DNA of 64,000 bases from an uncultured Azohydromonas sp. (GTDB lineage: Bacteria; Pseudomonadota; Gammaproteobacteria; Burkholderiales; Burkholderiaceae_C). Below are positions 45,461 to 54,993 of this stretch, piece by piece. Numbering within the stretch: the first letter of the stretch is position 1; every line of letters starts with the position of its first letter. Position numbers and translations under genes: made by a program. The DNA lies in the NCBI RefSeq assembly GCF_937926365.1, contig NZ_CALAOH010000255.1, forward strand, positions 62,001 to 126,000, read 5' to 3'. The notes under the pieces are model-generated. The model ran no database searches and was not told the DNA's origin. It saw nothing but the letters and a program-made list of their open reading frames with translations.

Positions 45461-46326
45461 AGGGTCCATTCTCGCAGCTCACGACCCTGCGCCGAAGCCG
45501 GTCCGGGATCAGACCGTGTCTGTTTAACGCCACGCGGCTCGGCGCGACGAAACAGGGCATGCCGGGGCGGCACGCCCTGCCAAGTGCTTGGCGGGAGGGT
45601 CGTGAGCCAGCGCAAGACGAATGCGCCGTCTGCCGGAAACGAGACAAGGTAAACGTCACCGCGCAAGCTCGCCACGCGAGCGGACCGAGTAACCCAATGG
45701 CGGCTTTTCTGGTGGCCATCTCGGGTTGTGGCACAGCTAACAAGCCGCCCAGTCACCGGCCAAGGGAGAGCGGCCTGGTAATTCCTGGTGCCGGGAGAGA
45801 CAGATGCGGCGTTGCGGATCACGACGAGAATTATGAAGCTGATAGTGCGGTAGACAGAGCAGACGTGCCGTCCAGGGACGAAGCCAGGGTAGCGTCCAGG
45901 AGGCTCATGGCGTGAGCCTCCCGCGCAGATTCTTCCAATGCTGTCCGGCTTGGAGACCTGCTTCTGGCGCCCGGGCCGTTACGGCGAACTGGCCAGACCG
46001 GGACTCGCGGGCGCTCCAATGACCGACTGCTCTGCTCAGTGCCGAGAAAGCCAGGAGCCGGTGTCACTTCCGAACCACATCCTTTCAGGAGGATGGACAA
46101 AGCGAAAAACCTACATGTGCCCAGCGTTTACCTGAACTTATTCCATTGCTGCTTGGGCCGATGCTGGTGGCCGAGATTTGCAACGGAAACCATCCCCCCG
46201 GTCGGGCGTTCTATTCACTTTTCGCCCTCTGTGCTGCGCGAAAGCAAAAGGCCTGCTGAAATGGGTCATGCGGCAATTCTGCTCTGGGAAATTGATATCA
46301 ATCTAAATCGCATATGGCTGCAGCCG
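45461..46326. other. Gap between the two defence operons
   Basis: About 870 bases with no supported gene. A minus-strand frame at 45831-46100 and others are rejected on composition. The promoter of the methylase operon should be here; none was identified with confidence. Confidence 0.45.
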
Positions 46327-46713
46327 TCAATTGCTGTGCGTGAAACAGACATTGTCCCCGGGAATTGCAAAGGAATCGCACACTGAACAGCGTGGCCTGA
46401 TGTAGCGGGGCCGGTCCTGGGCAGGTGGCGAATAGTTCGGCGGAGATGGACACGCGATCGGCGGACTTGCCAGCATCGATGTCTGCTCAGGCTGTTGGAC
46501 AACCTGACCTATCAAGTCCTGCAACGAACAGACCGTCCCCTTCGCAAACGCTCCAAGCACGGCCCTGTGGCAGATCTCCAGCGAGGCAAAGCGGCGCGGT
46601 ACCAATGCATGGAGTCGCAGCTGACGCAGTGCCTCGGCATCACTGCTGTTTGCCTTGATGATGAGGTGGACCAGATCTTCGATGCTCGGATCGCTGGTGT
46701 TCTGATGAGCCAT
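46327..46713 (-). CDS. Small zinc-binding protein at the end of the DISARM-like operon
   Basis: A 128-residue protein, MAHQNTSDPSIEDLVHLI. The N-terminal helical part has NSSDAEALRQLRLHALV and RFASLEICHRAVLGAF. A Pro-rich linker is followed by a C-terminal CSVCDSFAIPGDNVCFTH with a Cys-x2-Cys...Cys-x2-His zinc pattern. Its ATG overlaps the ankyrin gene stop as TGATG, so it belongs to the same translation unit. No family recognised. Confidence 0.7.
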   Translation of the reverse strand: MAHQNTSDPSIEDLVHLIIKANSSDAEALRQLRLHALVPRRFASLEICHRAVLGAFAKGTVCSLQDLIGQVVQQPEQTSMLASPPIACPSPPNYSPPAQDRPRYIRPRCSVCDSFAIPGDNVCFTHSN

Positions 46714-47506
46714 CAACTGCCTCGTTTTTCAGTCAACAGCACGCCTTCTGCTGAAAAAGTGTGCCTGAAAGAATTCTTGAAGTTCTGGAGCGCAACAAAC
46801 TTGAGAGTTTCAGCCTCAAGCAGCTCGACGACATCCTGGTTGGACGAGTTTTCGCTTTTGCGGTTGTCCTCCATGGCAATGCCAAGCGCGGTCCGCCCTC
46901 GCCTGTCCTGCAAGGTCGGATCCGCGCCCATGTCCAGCAGTTGCCTGACTAAGCGCACATTGCCCCTTCGTGAGCCGAAGAGTCCCGCTCCTCCGGATGC
47001 AAACATCAGTGCAGTCCTGCCGCTGCCGTCCTGTTCGTTGACCGTGTCTGCGAATAGCTCCGCGAGCCTGTGGGGCCACCTGCCGCTGCGGGTTCTCACC
47101 ATCTCGATCAGCGCAGTCCGTCCGCCCTTGTTCCTTGCATGGGTCCACAGTCCGCAATCCTCGATCAGAAAACGGCAGAGCTCCTCGTTTCCGTCGATAG
47201 CTGCGCATGCAAGTGGCGTCTCTCCGGCATCGTTGTAGACCTCGTTCCAGTCGCCATGGCCTTCCCGGAACAGGCGCCTGACCTCGTCAATATCACCCTC
47301 CGAATCGCGATGAAGAGATTGGTGGGAAACGTCTTTTTTATGTCGGGGAGCGGGCGGCTGCATTCCGGACAGTTGCCGGTATGGCAAGTTCTGCAGAACC
47401 TGAAGTTGAACTTGCAAGTGGTGCAGCGCAGCGTTGGAGGAGCCTCTCCAGCCTCGTAAACGAGCTCTTTGCGGCATGCTGAACAGGTTCCCTCGTGGAT
47501 CATCAT
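46713..47506 (-). CDS. Zinc-ribbon/ankyrin protein read across a candidate -1 frameshift
   Basis: Translation should start at ATG 47506, which follows AAGGAG. The first frame encodes an eight-Cys zinc ribbon: CSACRKELVY, LRCTTC, FCRTCHTGNCPEC. Without a shift it stops at 47165 (113 residues). At 47339-47333 the message has A AAA AAG in phase. A -1 slip there enters the second frame, which encodes ankyrin repeats (GETPLACAAIDGNEELCRFL, GGRTALIEMV, GRTALMFASGG, RRGRTALGIAM) to the stop at 46713, giving 264 residues. The ankyrin frame has no start site of its own. The alternative is a simple disabling frameshift. Confidence 0.72.
47333..47339 (-). promoter_or_regulatory. Slippery heptamer A AAA AAG (candidate -1 ribosomal frameshift site)
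   Basis: On the minus strand the codons are GAC ATA AAA AAG ACG, so the heptamer A_AAA_AAG lies in the X_XXY_YYZ phase used by E. coli dnaX. Slipping back one base yields AAA AAA GAC, exactly the ankyrin frame. No strong upstream stimulatory Shine-Dalgarno or downstream stem was evident by eye. Confidence 0.6.
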
Positions 47507-47676
47507 TGTTTTCTCCTTGCTGCAATAAGTTGACTAGGTAACTTTTGTTTATCTTTTCTTGCCACCCAGACACTGCTTCAGAACCGCGTGCGGGACAGCG
47601 CCAGACAGGACTACGCCTCAGGCGTCTTGTGCTCCGCCGGACCAGGAGTGACTGAATTCTGAAGACGGAAACCAAG

Positions 47677-49494
47677 TCACATCTGGTCCTTGGAGACGAA
47701 ACCAGACTCGTTCCTGGATGCTGCGGAAGCCGTTGCGACTGAAGGCACCTCCATGGCCCGGACTATGCGGCCCAGGGTCGTGCCCTCACCGCCAGCGAGA
47801 CTGAGACCGTACGCGACGGAGAGCCGGTCAAAGTCCTCTGCATGCCATCCCGAATCGGTGAGGTCCCTTGGCACGGGCAGGTGCATCGCTTCCACGCTCA
47901 CGTGCCAGTTCGGCGTCCTGTTGATGGTTTCTGCGATGCCAGCATAGAAATGCATCCTTGAGCCCCCACCGCACAGCAGCAGAGGCACCTTCTGCAACTG
48001 GTGCACGGTAACGCCCTTGCCTACCTTGGCGTCATGGATGCTTCCCGCGACTTGCCTGCGGTACCGGTTTGTCCGGAACTCATCGTCCACACTGCTGCCG
48101 ATCACGTCGAGCTTGTAGCCCGGAAGGTAGTCGGCAACCGAGTCCGGAATGGCTCGGAGCCGGCCTGTCGGAAGTGCAATGGACGAAAGATGCTCCCTGG
48201 CAGCCCGGGTGGTTTCCCCGCCGGAAAGCAGGCCCTGCAGCCAGCTGACGCGTTCCCTGTGGAGATTCATCGCACCGTTGGGCTCCACCCGGCTCGAATA
48301 GAAGGTAAGCACGCCGGATCCACCCTGCGGAATCCTGACATGGAACAGGGCGGAGTCCACCGTACCCGCGCCGATGTCGACCAGCATCATGACTGGGCGG
48401 GTCTGCCAGTCCCAACGCGCCGAGGCCATGAAGCCCTGCAGCTGTGCACTGACCTCGGGTACCGTGTCCACGTCCTCAAAGGCGAACTCTACGGGGCAGT
48501 CCTGCTCCGCCCTGGTGTGGGCAGCCGCTGTCAGGGATCGGACGCGCCAGGCATCCACTGCCTCCCCGGTGATCTCCTGCGCACTGGCGTCGGCCGCAAG
48601 GTTCGCGGCGGCCCATGCAAGCCTCCGGAACAGGTCCACCCGGCTGCTGTCCTCGTAGGACCGGGCAGCGAGACCGAGGTTGAGCCGCCAGTTGAGCTCG
48701 TGATGACCGTAGACGTCCGCATGCTCCGTGAACAGCCATCCGCGGGCCCGGCGGATGACCAGCGCAAGGAACGCGCAGCAGTGGTTGAACTCGGTAACCG
48801 GACTTGGAGCCGGGCATGCCAGCAGTGCCAGCTTCAGATCCGCGATGCAGACCGCGCCGCGTTCCAGCGAGTAGACATTGCCGTTCTTGAAGACGCTGGA
48901 TGGCAGCAGGTATCCGTCGATGCCGGCCCTGTGGCCCCGGAGCCTGACTGGAAACACGCTGGTGGCAGCATACGCGTCCCGGATGACGACCTTCGTGGCG
49001 GACGTCCCGAAATCGAGTCCGAGTATCAGGTCTGTCGCGTTCCGCGGCGACGTGGTGAGCTGGCGCTCGATGCCACTGCTGGCCAACGCGGGCAGCTCCT
49101 CACACTCGTCCGCACCATCCGCGAACAGCGTGTGGGGATGGAACGGTCCCACCTCGACCAGCCGCGATCGTGGCGTTTCCGGTGCCCTGACTGCCGGAGT
49201 GGCGGATGTCCGGGACAGGGTCGTGGACACCTGCTGCCCCGCCAGCGGCCTTGTCGGTTGGTTCTGTTTGCGGGCTGTCGGTATGGTGGTGGCGTGTCCC
49301 GGGGACGGCGCCGCAGCGCGCATGGGCTTCCTGCCGTCGCGCAGCCATGCCTGCGGCACCCAGTCCCGGTCAGTCTGCCTGACCGGACCGGTAGCGCCGG
49401 TCCCCGCCGATGGCTTGGCGCTCCCGGCCTGGCGCGAGCTGCCCAGGCCGGCGGCCTCCATCGCGTCCCTGAGCTGGCTCCCCAACTTCTTCAT
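47677..49494 (-). CDS. Hsp70/actin-fold ATPase-like protein of the defence operon
   Basis: A 605-residue protein. A disordered N-terminal 150 residues is followed by an actin-like ATPase core. The phosphate-1 motif LILGLDFGTSATKVV is at about 157-171, phosphate-2 MMLVDIGAGTVDSALF at about 369-384, and the adenosine motif LLLCGGGSRMHFY near 515. No C-terminal Hsp70 substrate-binding domain is recognised. It begins 24 bases after the SNF2 gene. It may act as a chaperone-like switch for the large complex, which is inference. Confidence 0.8.
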   Translation of the reverse strand: MKKLGSQLRDAMEAAGLGSSRQAGSAKPSAGTGATGPVRQTDRDWVPQAWLRDGRKPMRAAAPSPGHATTIPTARKQNQPTRPLAGQQVSTTLSRTSATPAVRAPETPRSRLVEVGPFHPHTLFADGADECEELPALASSGIERQLTTSPRNATDLILGLDFGTSATKVVIRDAYAATSVFPVRLRGHRAGIDGYLLPSSVFKNGNVYSLERGAVCIADLKLALLACPAPSPVTEFNHCCAFLALVIRRARGWLFTEHADVYGHHELNWRLNLGLAARSYEDSSRVDLFRRLAWAAANLAADASAQEITGEAVDAWRVRSLTAAAHTRAEQDCPVEFAFEDVDTVPEVSAQLQGFMASARWDWQTRPVMMLVDIGAGTVDSALFHVRIPQGGSGVLTFYSSRVEPNGAMNLHRERVSWLQGLLSGGETTRAAREHLSSIALPTGRLRAIPDSVADYLPGYKLDVIGSSVDDEFRTNRYRRQVAGSIHDAKVGKGVTVHQLQKVPLLLCGGGSRMHFYAGIAETINRTPNWHVSVEAMHLPVPRDLTDSGWHAEDFDRLSVAYGLSLAGGEGTTLGRIVRAMEVPSVATASAASRNESGFVSKDQM

Positions 49495-49518
49495 TGCGTC
49501 CTCCTCTCCGCTTTCTGG

Positions 49519-52500
49519 TCACTCCAGCAGCACGACCCCGGCACACACCAGCGACGATTCGTGTCTCAGCTCCCGCCGGCCCAGCAGACGCGCACGGCGC
49601 TCGTTCGCGCGATCCCGGACCTTCGCGATCCGGCCCTCGTTGGCCTTGATGGTCCGCGTCCGGTTGTGGAGCCTCAGCCGTGCGATGAGCTCCTGCAGAC
49701 GCCTCGTCTCCCGCTGTTCCAGACGGTCCACCTGATCGAGCTGGAAGGCGATCCGGTCACGGTTCTCGCGGGCAGCATTGGCAGCAAACGCCTCGTAACG
49801 ACGGTCGAGGGCGTCCATGACCGCGTCAAAGCAGTCACCCACGGCATTGCCGTCAAGCGCTCCCGCCGCTCCGGGCCAGGGATGACCCTGCATGGCAGCC
49901 GTTGTCACGAGGCGTTCGGCATCCTCGGCCGGCATCACCTCGTCACTGCCGAGTCTCCGGACCTCGAAGGCGAGACGCTCGGACTCCTGCTCTCCGGTGA
50001 CGGTCCAGCGACATACCGCAAAGACATGGGGACCTGTCGCAGCGCTGCCAGTGGCCAGCGCATGCATCCGCATCGCGGCAACCACGGCACTGCGATGTCT
50101 CTCTTCTGCATCGAGCCGGCGTCGGACAAACGCCACGAGCGGGTGGTACTGCGAGATGGACTCGGCATCGCTGCGGGTCTGCCGCAGCACGTTCTCGAAC
50201 ACGCACGGCTGGCGCCCGGCGGCCGGGGTGGCAAGTCTGGTTCGGCCCTGCAGCCTCTCCTTCTCGACAAACTCCGCGAAGGCTGCACGCATTGCTGGCC
50301 CGAGGTCCAGCTCCCAGACCGGCGGGTCGCCGTCTCTGGCCCTCACGAGTTGTGCTCCTTCGCAGTACTCGTCGATGAAGTCGCCTATGTAGGAGCGCAG
50401 ATCCTCGGACGTCACGTAGCGGTTCAGGCTCCTGGCCGCAGCGATCCGGTGCTGCAGGTAGTCCCCGTGCGCGACCAGACGCCCGGCCTCCTGTTCCAGG
50501 CTGTCCTCAATGCGCGCGTTGCGTTCCACGGCCATGCGCGTCTGCTCGATCATGTCCAGCTCTTCGTTCTCGCTCAGGTCGTGGCGCAGAAGGTCGAAGC
50601 TCATCTTGCGGATGACGTCGCCCAGCACGCCTTCCATGCTGCCGAGCGCGCGCTCAAAGACATGCAGCCGCTCCAGGAGCCTGTCGTAGACCCGCTCGTC
50701 AAGCGAGCCACCCAGGAACAGGTTCAGGATGACAATCCGCTCGGCCTTCTGTCCGATGCGGTCGATGCGTCCGATGCGCTGCTCGATGCGCATCGGGTTC
50801 CAGGGCAGGTCGTAGTTGACGAGCAGCGAGGAGAACTGGAGGTCAACACCTTCGCTGGCAACTTCCGACGCCAGCAGCAGCCGTGGCCCTTCCGGCGACC
50901 TGAAGCTTGCAAGAGCAGCCTGCTTGTCCATGCCGCCCATGAGCACGACCGCATCGACGCCGATCTCGGCAAAGCGCTCGGCAAGGTAGTTCAGCGTCTC
51001 CCGGAAGTAGGCGAAGAGGACCACCTTCGCCCCGGCATTCCGCTGCCAGTACTCGAGCAGCTGGTCGCGCAGCGTGGCGAACTTCGAGTCGTGCCGGCGC
51101 AGCGCCTCGAAATCCCCCACGTCACGGGCAATCCGGGAGAGCTGCGCGATCAGGCTGCTGGCATCCGGGCGACGGCGTCCGTTGTCTTCCAGCGTGGCGT
51201 CATCGCCGAACGCGTCCCACAGGATCTGGTCGATCTCGTCGTCAAGATCAGCTGACCTCCGTGCCCAGGCACGGCATGCGGCGGCCATCGAGCTGCACAT
51301 CTGGCGCTGCGGGATCGTGAGCATGAACCCCTCGGCCATGTCGAGCTGCCGGCAGTAGCTGCGCACGGCGGCCGTCACCTGACCGTAGAACTCCACCTCG
51401 ACCGGTGTCATGTCCGCACGGACTGCCACGGGGTTGCGGACCACCCTCCTCTCGTGAACGTCACGCTTGCGGGTGCGGGTCACCACCTTGGTGACCGGAT
51501 TGATCCGGTCCAGCTGCTCCGCAAGCTCGATCCGGCGACCGGGCGACTGGAGTTCGGCTTCATCCGGCAGTGACTGCAGGGTGAAGCGCAGGGCCTCGCT
51601 GCGGGCGGCGACCTCCGTGCGCTGCAGTGCCTGCAGCGCCGCCGTGATTGCGTCCGTATCGGGCTGTCCCTGGAGAAGCATGTCCTTGAGCTCGACCAGG
51701 GGAGCGTTCTCCTCCAGTGCCTGATCGAAGGACCATTCATGCGGGAACGTGTCACTGTCAACCAGATTCAGCAGATGGAAGAGATCAGCATTGCGCAGGT
51801 GGACAGGAGTGGCCGACAGCAGCACGAGGTTCTCGGTCATCCGCCTGAGCAGGCGCCCGAGCCTGGCCGTCATCGTGTCGGGGTTGCGCATGTAGTGCGC
51901 CTCGTCGATCACGACAAGGTCGAGTGGCAGCGTGTCTCCTGCGCCATCCTCCGCGATGCGCCTCATCCGTGCCGCCAGCGTGCCTTCGTCGTCGTCTTCA
52001 TCGGACGAATCGCAGACACTCCGCAGCCCCTGCATGCTCGCGATGATGGCGAACGAGGCGCGGGAGTTGCCGGCAGCCTGCTCAAGCACCTTCACCGTTT
52101 CCTCGGCGCTGCACAGCTGCGCCTGGACGCCGAACCGTTCGGACAGTTCCTGCTGCCACTTTTCGCGCAGCATCGCCGGGCAGAGCACGAGCAACCGCCT
52201 GGCATCCTCGCGACTGCGCAGCTCGGTCCAGATCAGTCCAGCCTCGATGGTCTTGCCCAGACCCACCTCGTCCGCGATCAGAAGTCCGCGCGATGGCGAG
52301 TCTAGGAACGAGAGCACCGGCTTGAACTGGTAGGCATAGAAGTCCGTGTTCGTGGTGTAGAGGCTGTAGATCAGGTCCGCCAGCCTGCCGCCGAGCCGGG
52401 CGTGCGTGAGCGCAGACCGCACATCCCTTGACCGCCCGAAGCGCAGCTGCCTCATGTCGCTGTACGGATTTCCGCCTTCCGCCGGCACGGGCTCCAGCGC

Positions 52501-52650
52501 GAGGCCCGGCACGAACTCCGTGCGCTCGGGAAAGATCACCTGCCAGCGCGGCGAGGCCGGATTGCCGGTGGTCTCTCCAGACAGGACGCCGGTACGCGCA
52601 GGATTGGACTTCAGCCGGACCCGCATCCCTGCATGGAAGGTGGCACTCAT
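49519..52650 (-). CDS. SNF2/RapA-type helicase-like ATPase (DrmD-like)
   Basis: A 1043-residue protein. Walker A LIADEVGLGKTIEAGL is at about residue 124, DEAH box VVIDEAHYM near 245, motif III VLLSATPVHL, and motif VI RIGRIDRIGQ near 626. A long C-terminal region ends in a helical QLDQVDRLEQRETRRLQELI. ATG 52650 is chosen for its AGGAGG; the N-terminal extension to 52716 is unsupported. The layout matches the SNF2 component (DrmD) of class 1 DISARM and RapA-like remodellers, translocating on double-stranded DNA. Confidence 0.88.
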   Translation of the reverse strand: MSATFHAGMRVRLKSNPARTGVLSGETTGNPASPRWQVIFPERTEFVPGLALEPVPAEGGNPYSDMRQLRFGRSRDVRSALTHARLGGRLADLIYSLYTTNTDFYAYQFKPVLSFLDSPSRGLLIADEVGLGKTIEAGLIWTELRSREDARRLLVLCPAMLREKWQQELSERFGVQAQLCSAEETVKVLEQAAGNSRASFAIIASMQGLRSVCDSSDEDDDEGTLAARMRRIAEDGAGDTLPLDLVVIDEAHYMRNPDTMTARLGRLLRRMTENLVLLSATPVHLRNADLFHLLNLVDSDTFPHEWSFDQALEENAPLVELKDMLLQGQPDTDAITAALQALQRTEVAARSEALRFTLQSLPDEAELQSPGRRIELAEQLDRINPVTKVVTRTRKRDVHERRVVRNPVAVRADMTPVEVEFYGQVTAAVRSYCRQLDMAEGFMLTIPQRQMCSSMAAACRAWARRSADLDDEIDQILWDAFGDDATLEDNGRRRPDASSLIAQLSRIARDVGDFEALRRHDSKFATLRDQLLEYWQRNAGAKVVLFAYFRETLNYLAERFAEIGVDAVVLMGGMDKQAALASFRSPEGPRLLLASEVASEGVDLQFSSLLVNYDLPWNPMRIEQRIGRIDRIGQKAERIVILNLFLGGSLDERVYDRLLERLHVFERALGSMEGVLGDVIRKMSFDLLRHDLSENEELDMIEQTRMAVERNARIEDSLEQEAGRLVAHGDYLQHRIAAARSLNRYVTSEDLRSYIGDFIDEYCEGAQLVRARDGDPPVWELDLGPAMRAAFAEFVEKERLQGRTRLATPAAGRQPCVFENVLRQTRSDAESISQYHPLVAFVRRRLDAEERHRSAVVAAMRMHALATGSAATGPHVFAVCRWTVTGEQESERLAFEVRRLGSDEVMPAEDAERLVTTAAMQGHPWPGAAGALDGNAVGDCFDAVMDALDRRYEAFAANAARENRDRIAFQLDQVDRLEQRETRRLQELIARLRLHNRTRTIKANEGRIAKVRDRANERRARLLGRRELRHESSLVCAGVVLLE

Positions 52651-52821
52651 GCCCGATCCTCCTGGTCCACGCACCGTCCACCCGTGCCGTTGGCCTCTCC
52701 CGGCGCGCCAGGCCACAGGATCGGTTGTGCTGGAAGGACGGGGCCATGGAATCCCGGGTGTGGGTGCGTGGCCCCGATTCGTGCCAGGCCGGCTCTGCTG
52801 GTCTTCACGTCTGTCACCTGT

Positions 52822-53187
52822 CTACGCTGCTGGGGTGAGGCATCGCGCGATGTCCGCAACGATGGCTTCCACATGCGGTGCCTCCGAGATGCCTACCCGG
52901 GGCCAGTTGAACTGCGGATCCGGCTGCACGTCTCTCCCGGTCCTTGAACGCCAGTCCGCCACGAGGGACCTGAACTCGCGCTCGGTGAGTGCCAGCCGCT
53001 TGGCCATCGAGGCGGGCTCGAACGCCAGCTCGGCGCGGTTCCCGGGGGCAATGTTCGCGTGGTACACGGTTGCCTTGCCGCGGCGTGCGGACGTGAAGCG
53101 GGCACCGTTTCCGCTGTCGAGTGGCTGCGCCGTTCCGAAGTACGTCGACAGCCGGTCGACCGTCATGTCGTAGAGGTGGTTCTCCAT
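52822..53187 (-). CDS. Small protein of unknown function between helicase genes
   Basis: A 121-residue protein, MENHLYDMTVDRLSTYFGTA. ATG 53187 follows GAGGG. It is basic in the middle (RFTSARRGKATVYHANIAPG), then helical LALTEREFRSLVADW, ending with VEAIVADIARCL. No family recognised. It lies 69 bases after the NERD-helicase gene and 171 before the SNF2 gene on the same strand, so it belongs to the array and may be a specific accessory subunit. Confidence 0.7.
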   Translation of the reverse strand: MENHLYDMTVDRLSTYFGTAQPLDSGNGARFTSARRGKATVYHANIAPGNRAELAFEPASMAKRLALTEREFRSLVADWRSRTGRDVQPDPQFNWPRVGISEAPHVEAIVADIARCLTPAA

Positions 53188-53256
53188 TGGGGTTCCCTCG
53201 TGAGCGGTTGCATGTACCTCTTCTGGCAGCGGCAGCTCTTGCGGACGGGCAGGCCC

Positions 53257-54990
53257 TCAGACGGCCTGGCGAGCCATCCGGGCTGCGAACCTTTCAGCCT
53301 GACCGGCATACGAGCCGCGCGCCGACTCCGGCAGGAAAACGTGAAGCAGGCAGCGCGCTCGGGACAGCCCCGCGTAGTGGAGCATCGACCGGCCGGCATC
53401 GCCCATGTCGTCAATGTCCATGGCAAGGACCACCATCCGCTCCAGCCCCTTGAATGCGTGCATGGTCGAGAACACCATGTCGCCCGCCGATGCCGACATG
53501 GCATCAACCAGCGGAACCCCCGCAATCTCCCTCACGTCGCCCACCAGGGAGTTTTCACGCGTACGCGTCGAAAGCACCGCGATGTCCTGCGGGCGGACAT
53601 CCTGTCGCAGCAGCCTTGCCACGGTGGCCTCCAGCTGCTGGCGGAACGTCTTCCGGTCACGGTAGTAGATGTTGTCGCATGGCGGGCCATCAGGCGCTTC
53701 CTCCAGTGCGAGGTCGATGCCCGAGACGATGGAGGCCTGCACCGCCACCTGACGCGTGTTCCTGCAGTTCTCGAACAGGTCGTCGAACGCTGGCTGTGCC
53801 TCTGCAAGACGCCTCTCGACCTGCTCCTGGACGTCAGATCCGTAGATGTTCTGGTACCGGTCGAAGAAGATGTGCCAGCAGCCGCGGTTGATGCCTGGCG
53901 CTCCGAGCAGCAGGTCGAACGCGTCGATGTTGTCTGGCGTCAGCAGGTCCTGCGCCTCGTCGATGACCAGCGCGTCCCAGGCCGGCAGTCCTGCTTCGAG
54001 AGCAGCATCCACGAACGTCCGCGGGAACGTTTCGGCATAGAGTTCCCTGGTTCCCGCGGCAGCGTCCAGGCGGTCCTGCATGCCTGCACGGCGGATGACT
54101 TCATGGAACAGGGAGTGGACATGGCGCACCTCGACCCGGCGGCCGCGCGGCTCGGCCGCCATGGCGGCTGCCAAGTGACGCGCCAGGAGCTGGTTGAAGC
54201 ACAGGTACAGCACCCTTCGGCCCTCGGCAGAAAGCTGCATCGCGCGCTCGATGGCAATCACCGTCTTGCCCGTTCCGGCCTTGCCTCGCACGATGGTGCG
54301 GGGATTCGCAGCCATCCGGCGTGAGGCCCTGACCTGGTCGCGGGAAAGCTGCACGAGCCTGGACTCGACCCCGGTGAGGTAGCTTCCCAGGCTGAATGCC
54401 GAGTCCACGTCCGGACGAAGCAGCTGCCGGGCGCGCTGGATGTCCTGCCGCGTCGGCAGCCGGGGGGTGCGACCGTGCTTTTCCTGGAAGACCTTGGTCC
54501 AGTGACGCTGCAGCCGCCCGATGTAGTAACCAAGATGCAGGCGGAATTCACGACGGTCCAGCAGCACGGCCTGCTCGATCTCTGCACCTGTTGCCGTGAA
54601 CGTCTCCATTGGCATGACGACGCCGAAGCCGAACAGGACGTCCTCGAAGCTGCTGTCGGCTGTCTCGAGTTCCTTGCAGACGGCGAACATCGTTCCCTTG
54701 GCCTGCGTCCACGGATCCTCACGCTTCGTGTATGAGGAACCCGCGGGGTCACCGAAGGTCCAGACTCCGCCGGCACAGGACACCTTGCCGCCCTTGACCT
54801 CAAGCGCGAAGAATCCCTTGGTCGACAGCACCACGATGTCGACCTCTCCCCAGATCTTCGTCTCGTGGCCATGGAGGCCCAGCGAATGCAGCACGATGCA
54901 GTCTGCATCGAGGTCACGCCCAAGCCGCTCATAGACGATGCGTTCCCCGTATGGACAGTCCTTGGGCTGCTCCGGAATGAGCGTCGCCAT
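53257..54990 (-). CDS. NERD-domain UvrD-type superfamily I helicase
   Basis: A 577-residue protein. The NERD nuclease-related domain (about 10-115) has WGEVDIVVLSTKGFFALEVKGG, carrying the E/D...ExK-like set. A superfamily I helicase follows: Walker A VRGKAGTGKTVIAIE near 233-247, DEAQD box LVIDEAQDL near 340, and VFSTMHAFKGLERMVVLA near the C-terminus. It probably couples DNA unwinding with cleavage. It starts three bases after the DrmB-like stop, implying co-translation. Confidence 0.87.
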   Translation of the reverse strand: MATLIPEQPKDCPYGERIVYERLGRDLDADCIVLHSLGLHGHETKIWGEVDIVVLSTKGFFALEVKGGKVSCAGGVWTFGDPAGSSYTKREDPWTQAKGTMFAVCKELETADSSFEDVLFGFGVVMPMETFTATGAEIEQAVLLDRREFRLHLGYYIGRLQRHWTKVFQEKHGRTPRLPTRQDIQRARQLLRPDVDSAFSLGSYLTGVESRLVQLSRDQVRASRRMAANPRTIVRGKAGTGKTVIAIERAMQLSAEGRRVLYLCFNQLLARHLAAAMAAEPRGRRVEVRHVHSLFHEVIRRAGMQDRLDAAAGTRELYAETFPRTFVDAALEAGLPAWDALVIDEAQDLLTPDNIDAFDLLLGAPGINRGCWHIFFDRYQNIYGSDVQEQVERRLAEAQPAFDDLFENCRNTRQVAVQASIVSGIDLALEEAPDGPPCDNIYYRDRKTFRQQLEATVARLLRQDVRPQDIAVLSTRTRENSLVGDVREIAGVPLVDAMSASAGDMVFSTMHAFKGLERMVVLAMDIDDMGDAGRSMLHYAGLSRARCLLHVFLPESARGSYAGQAERFAARMARQAV

Positions 54991-54993
54991 GTC

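Noticed and set aside
45831..46100. 89-residue minus-strand frame in the gap between operons
   Set aside because: No ribosome-binding site, Ser/Arg/Pro-rich, no similarity recognised.
48001..51255. 1084-residue plus-strand frame
   Set aside because: Antisense shadow of the SNF2 and Hsp70-like genes; His/Arg/Gln-rich composition typical of non-coding frames.
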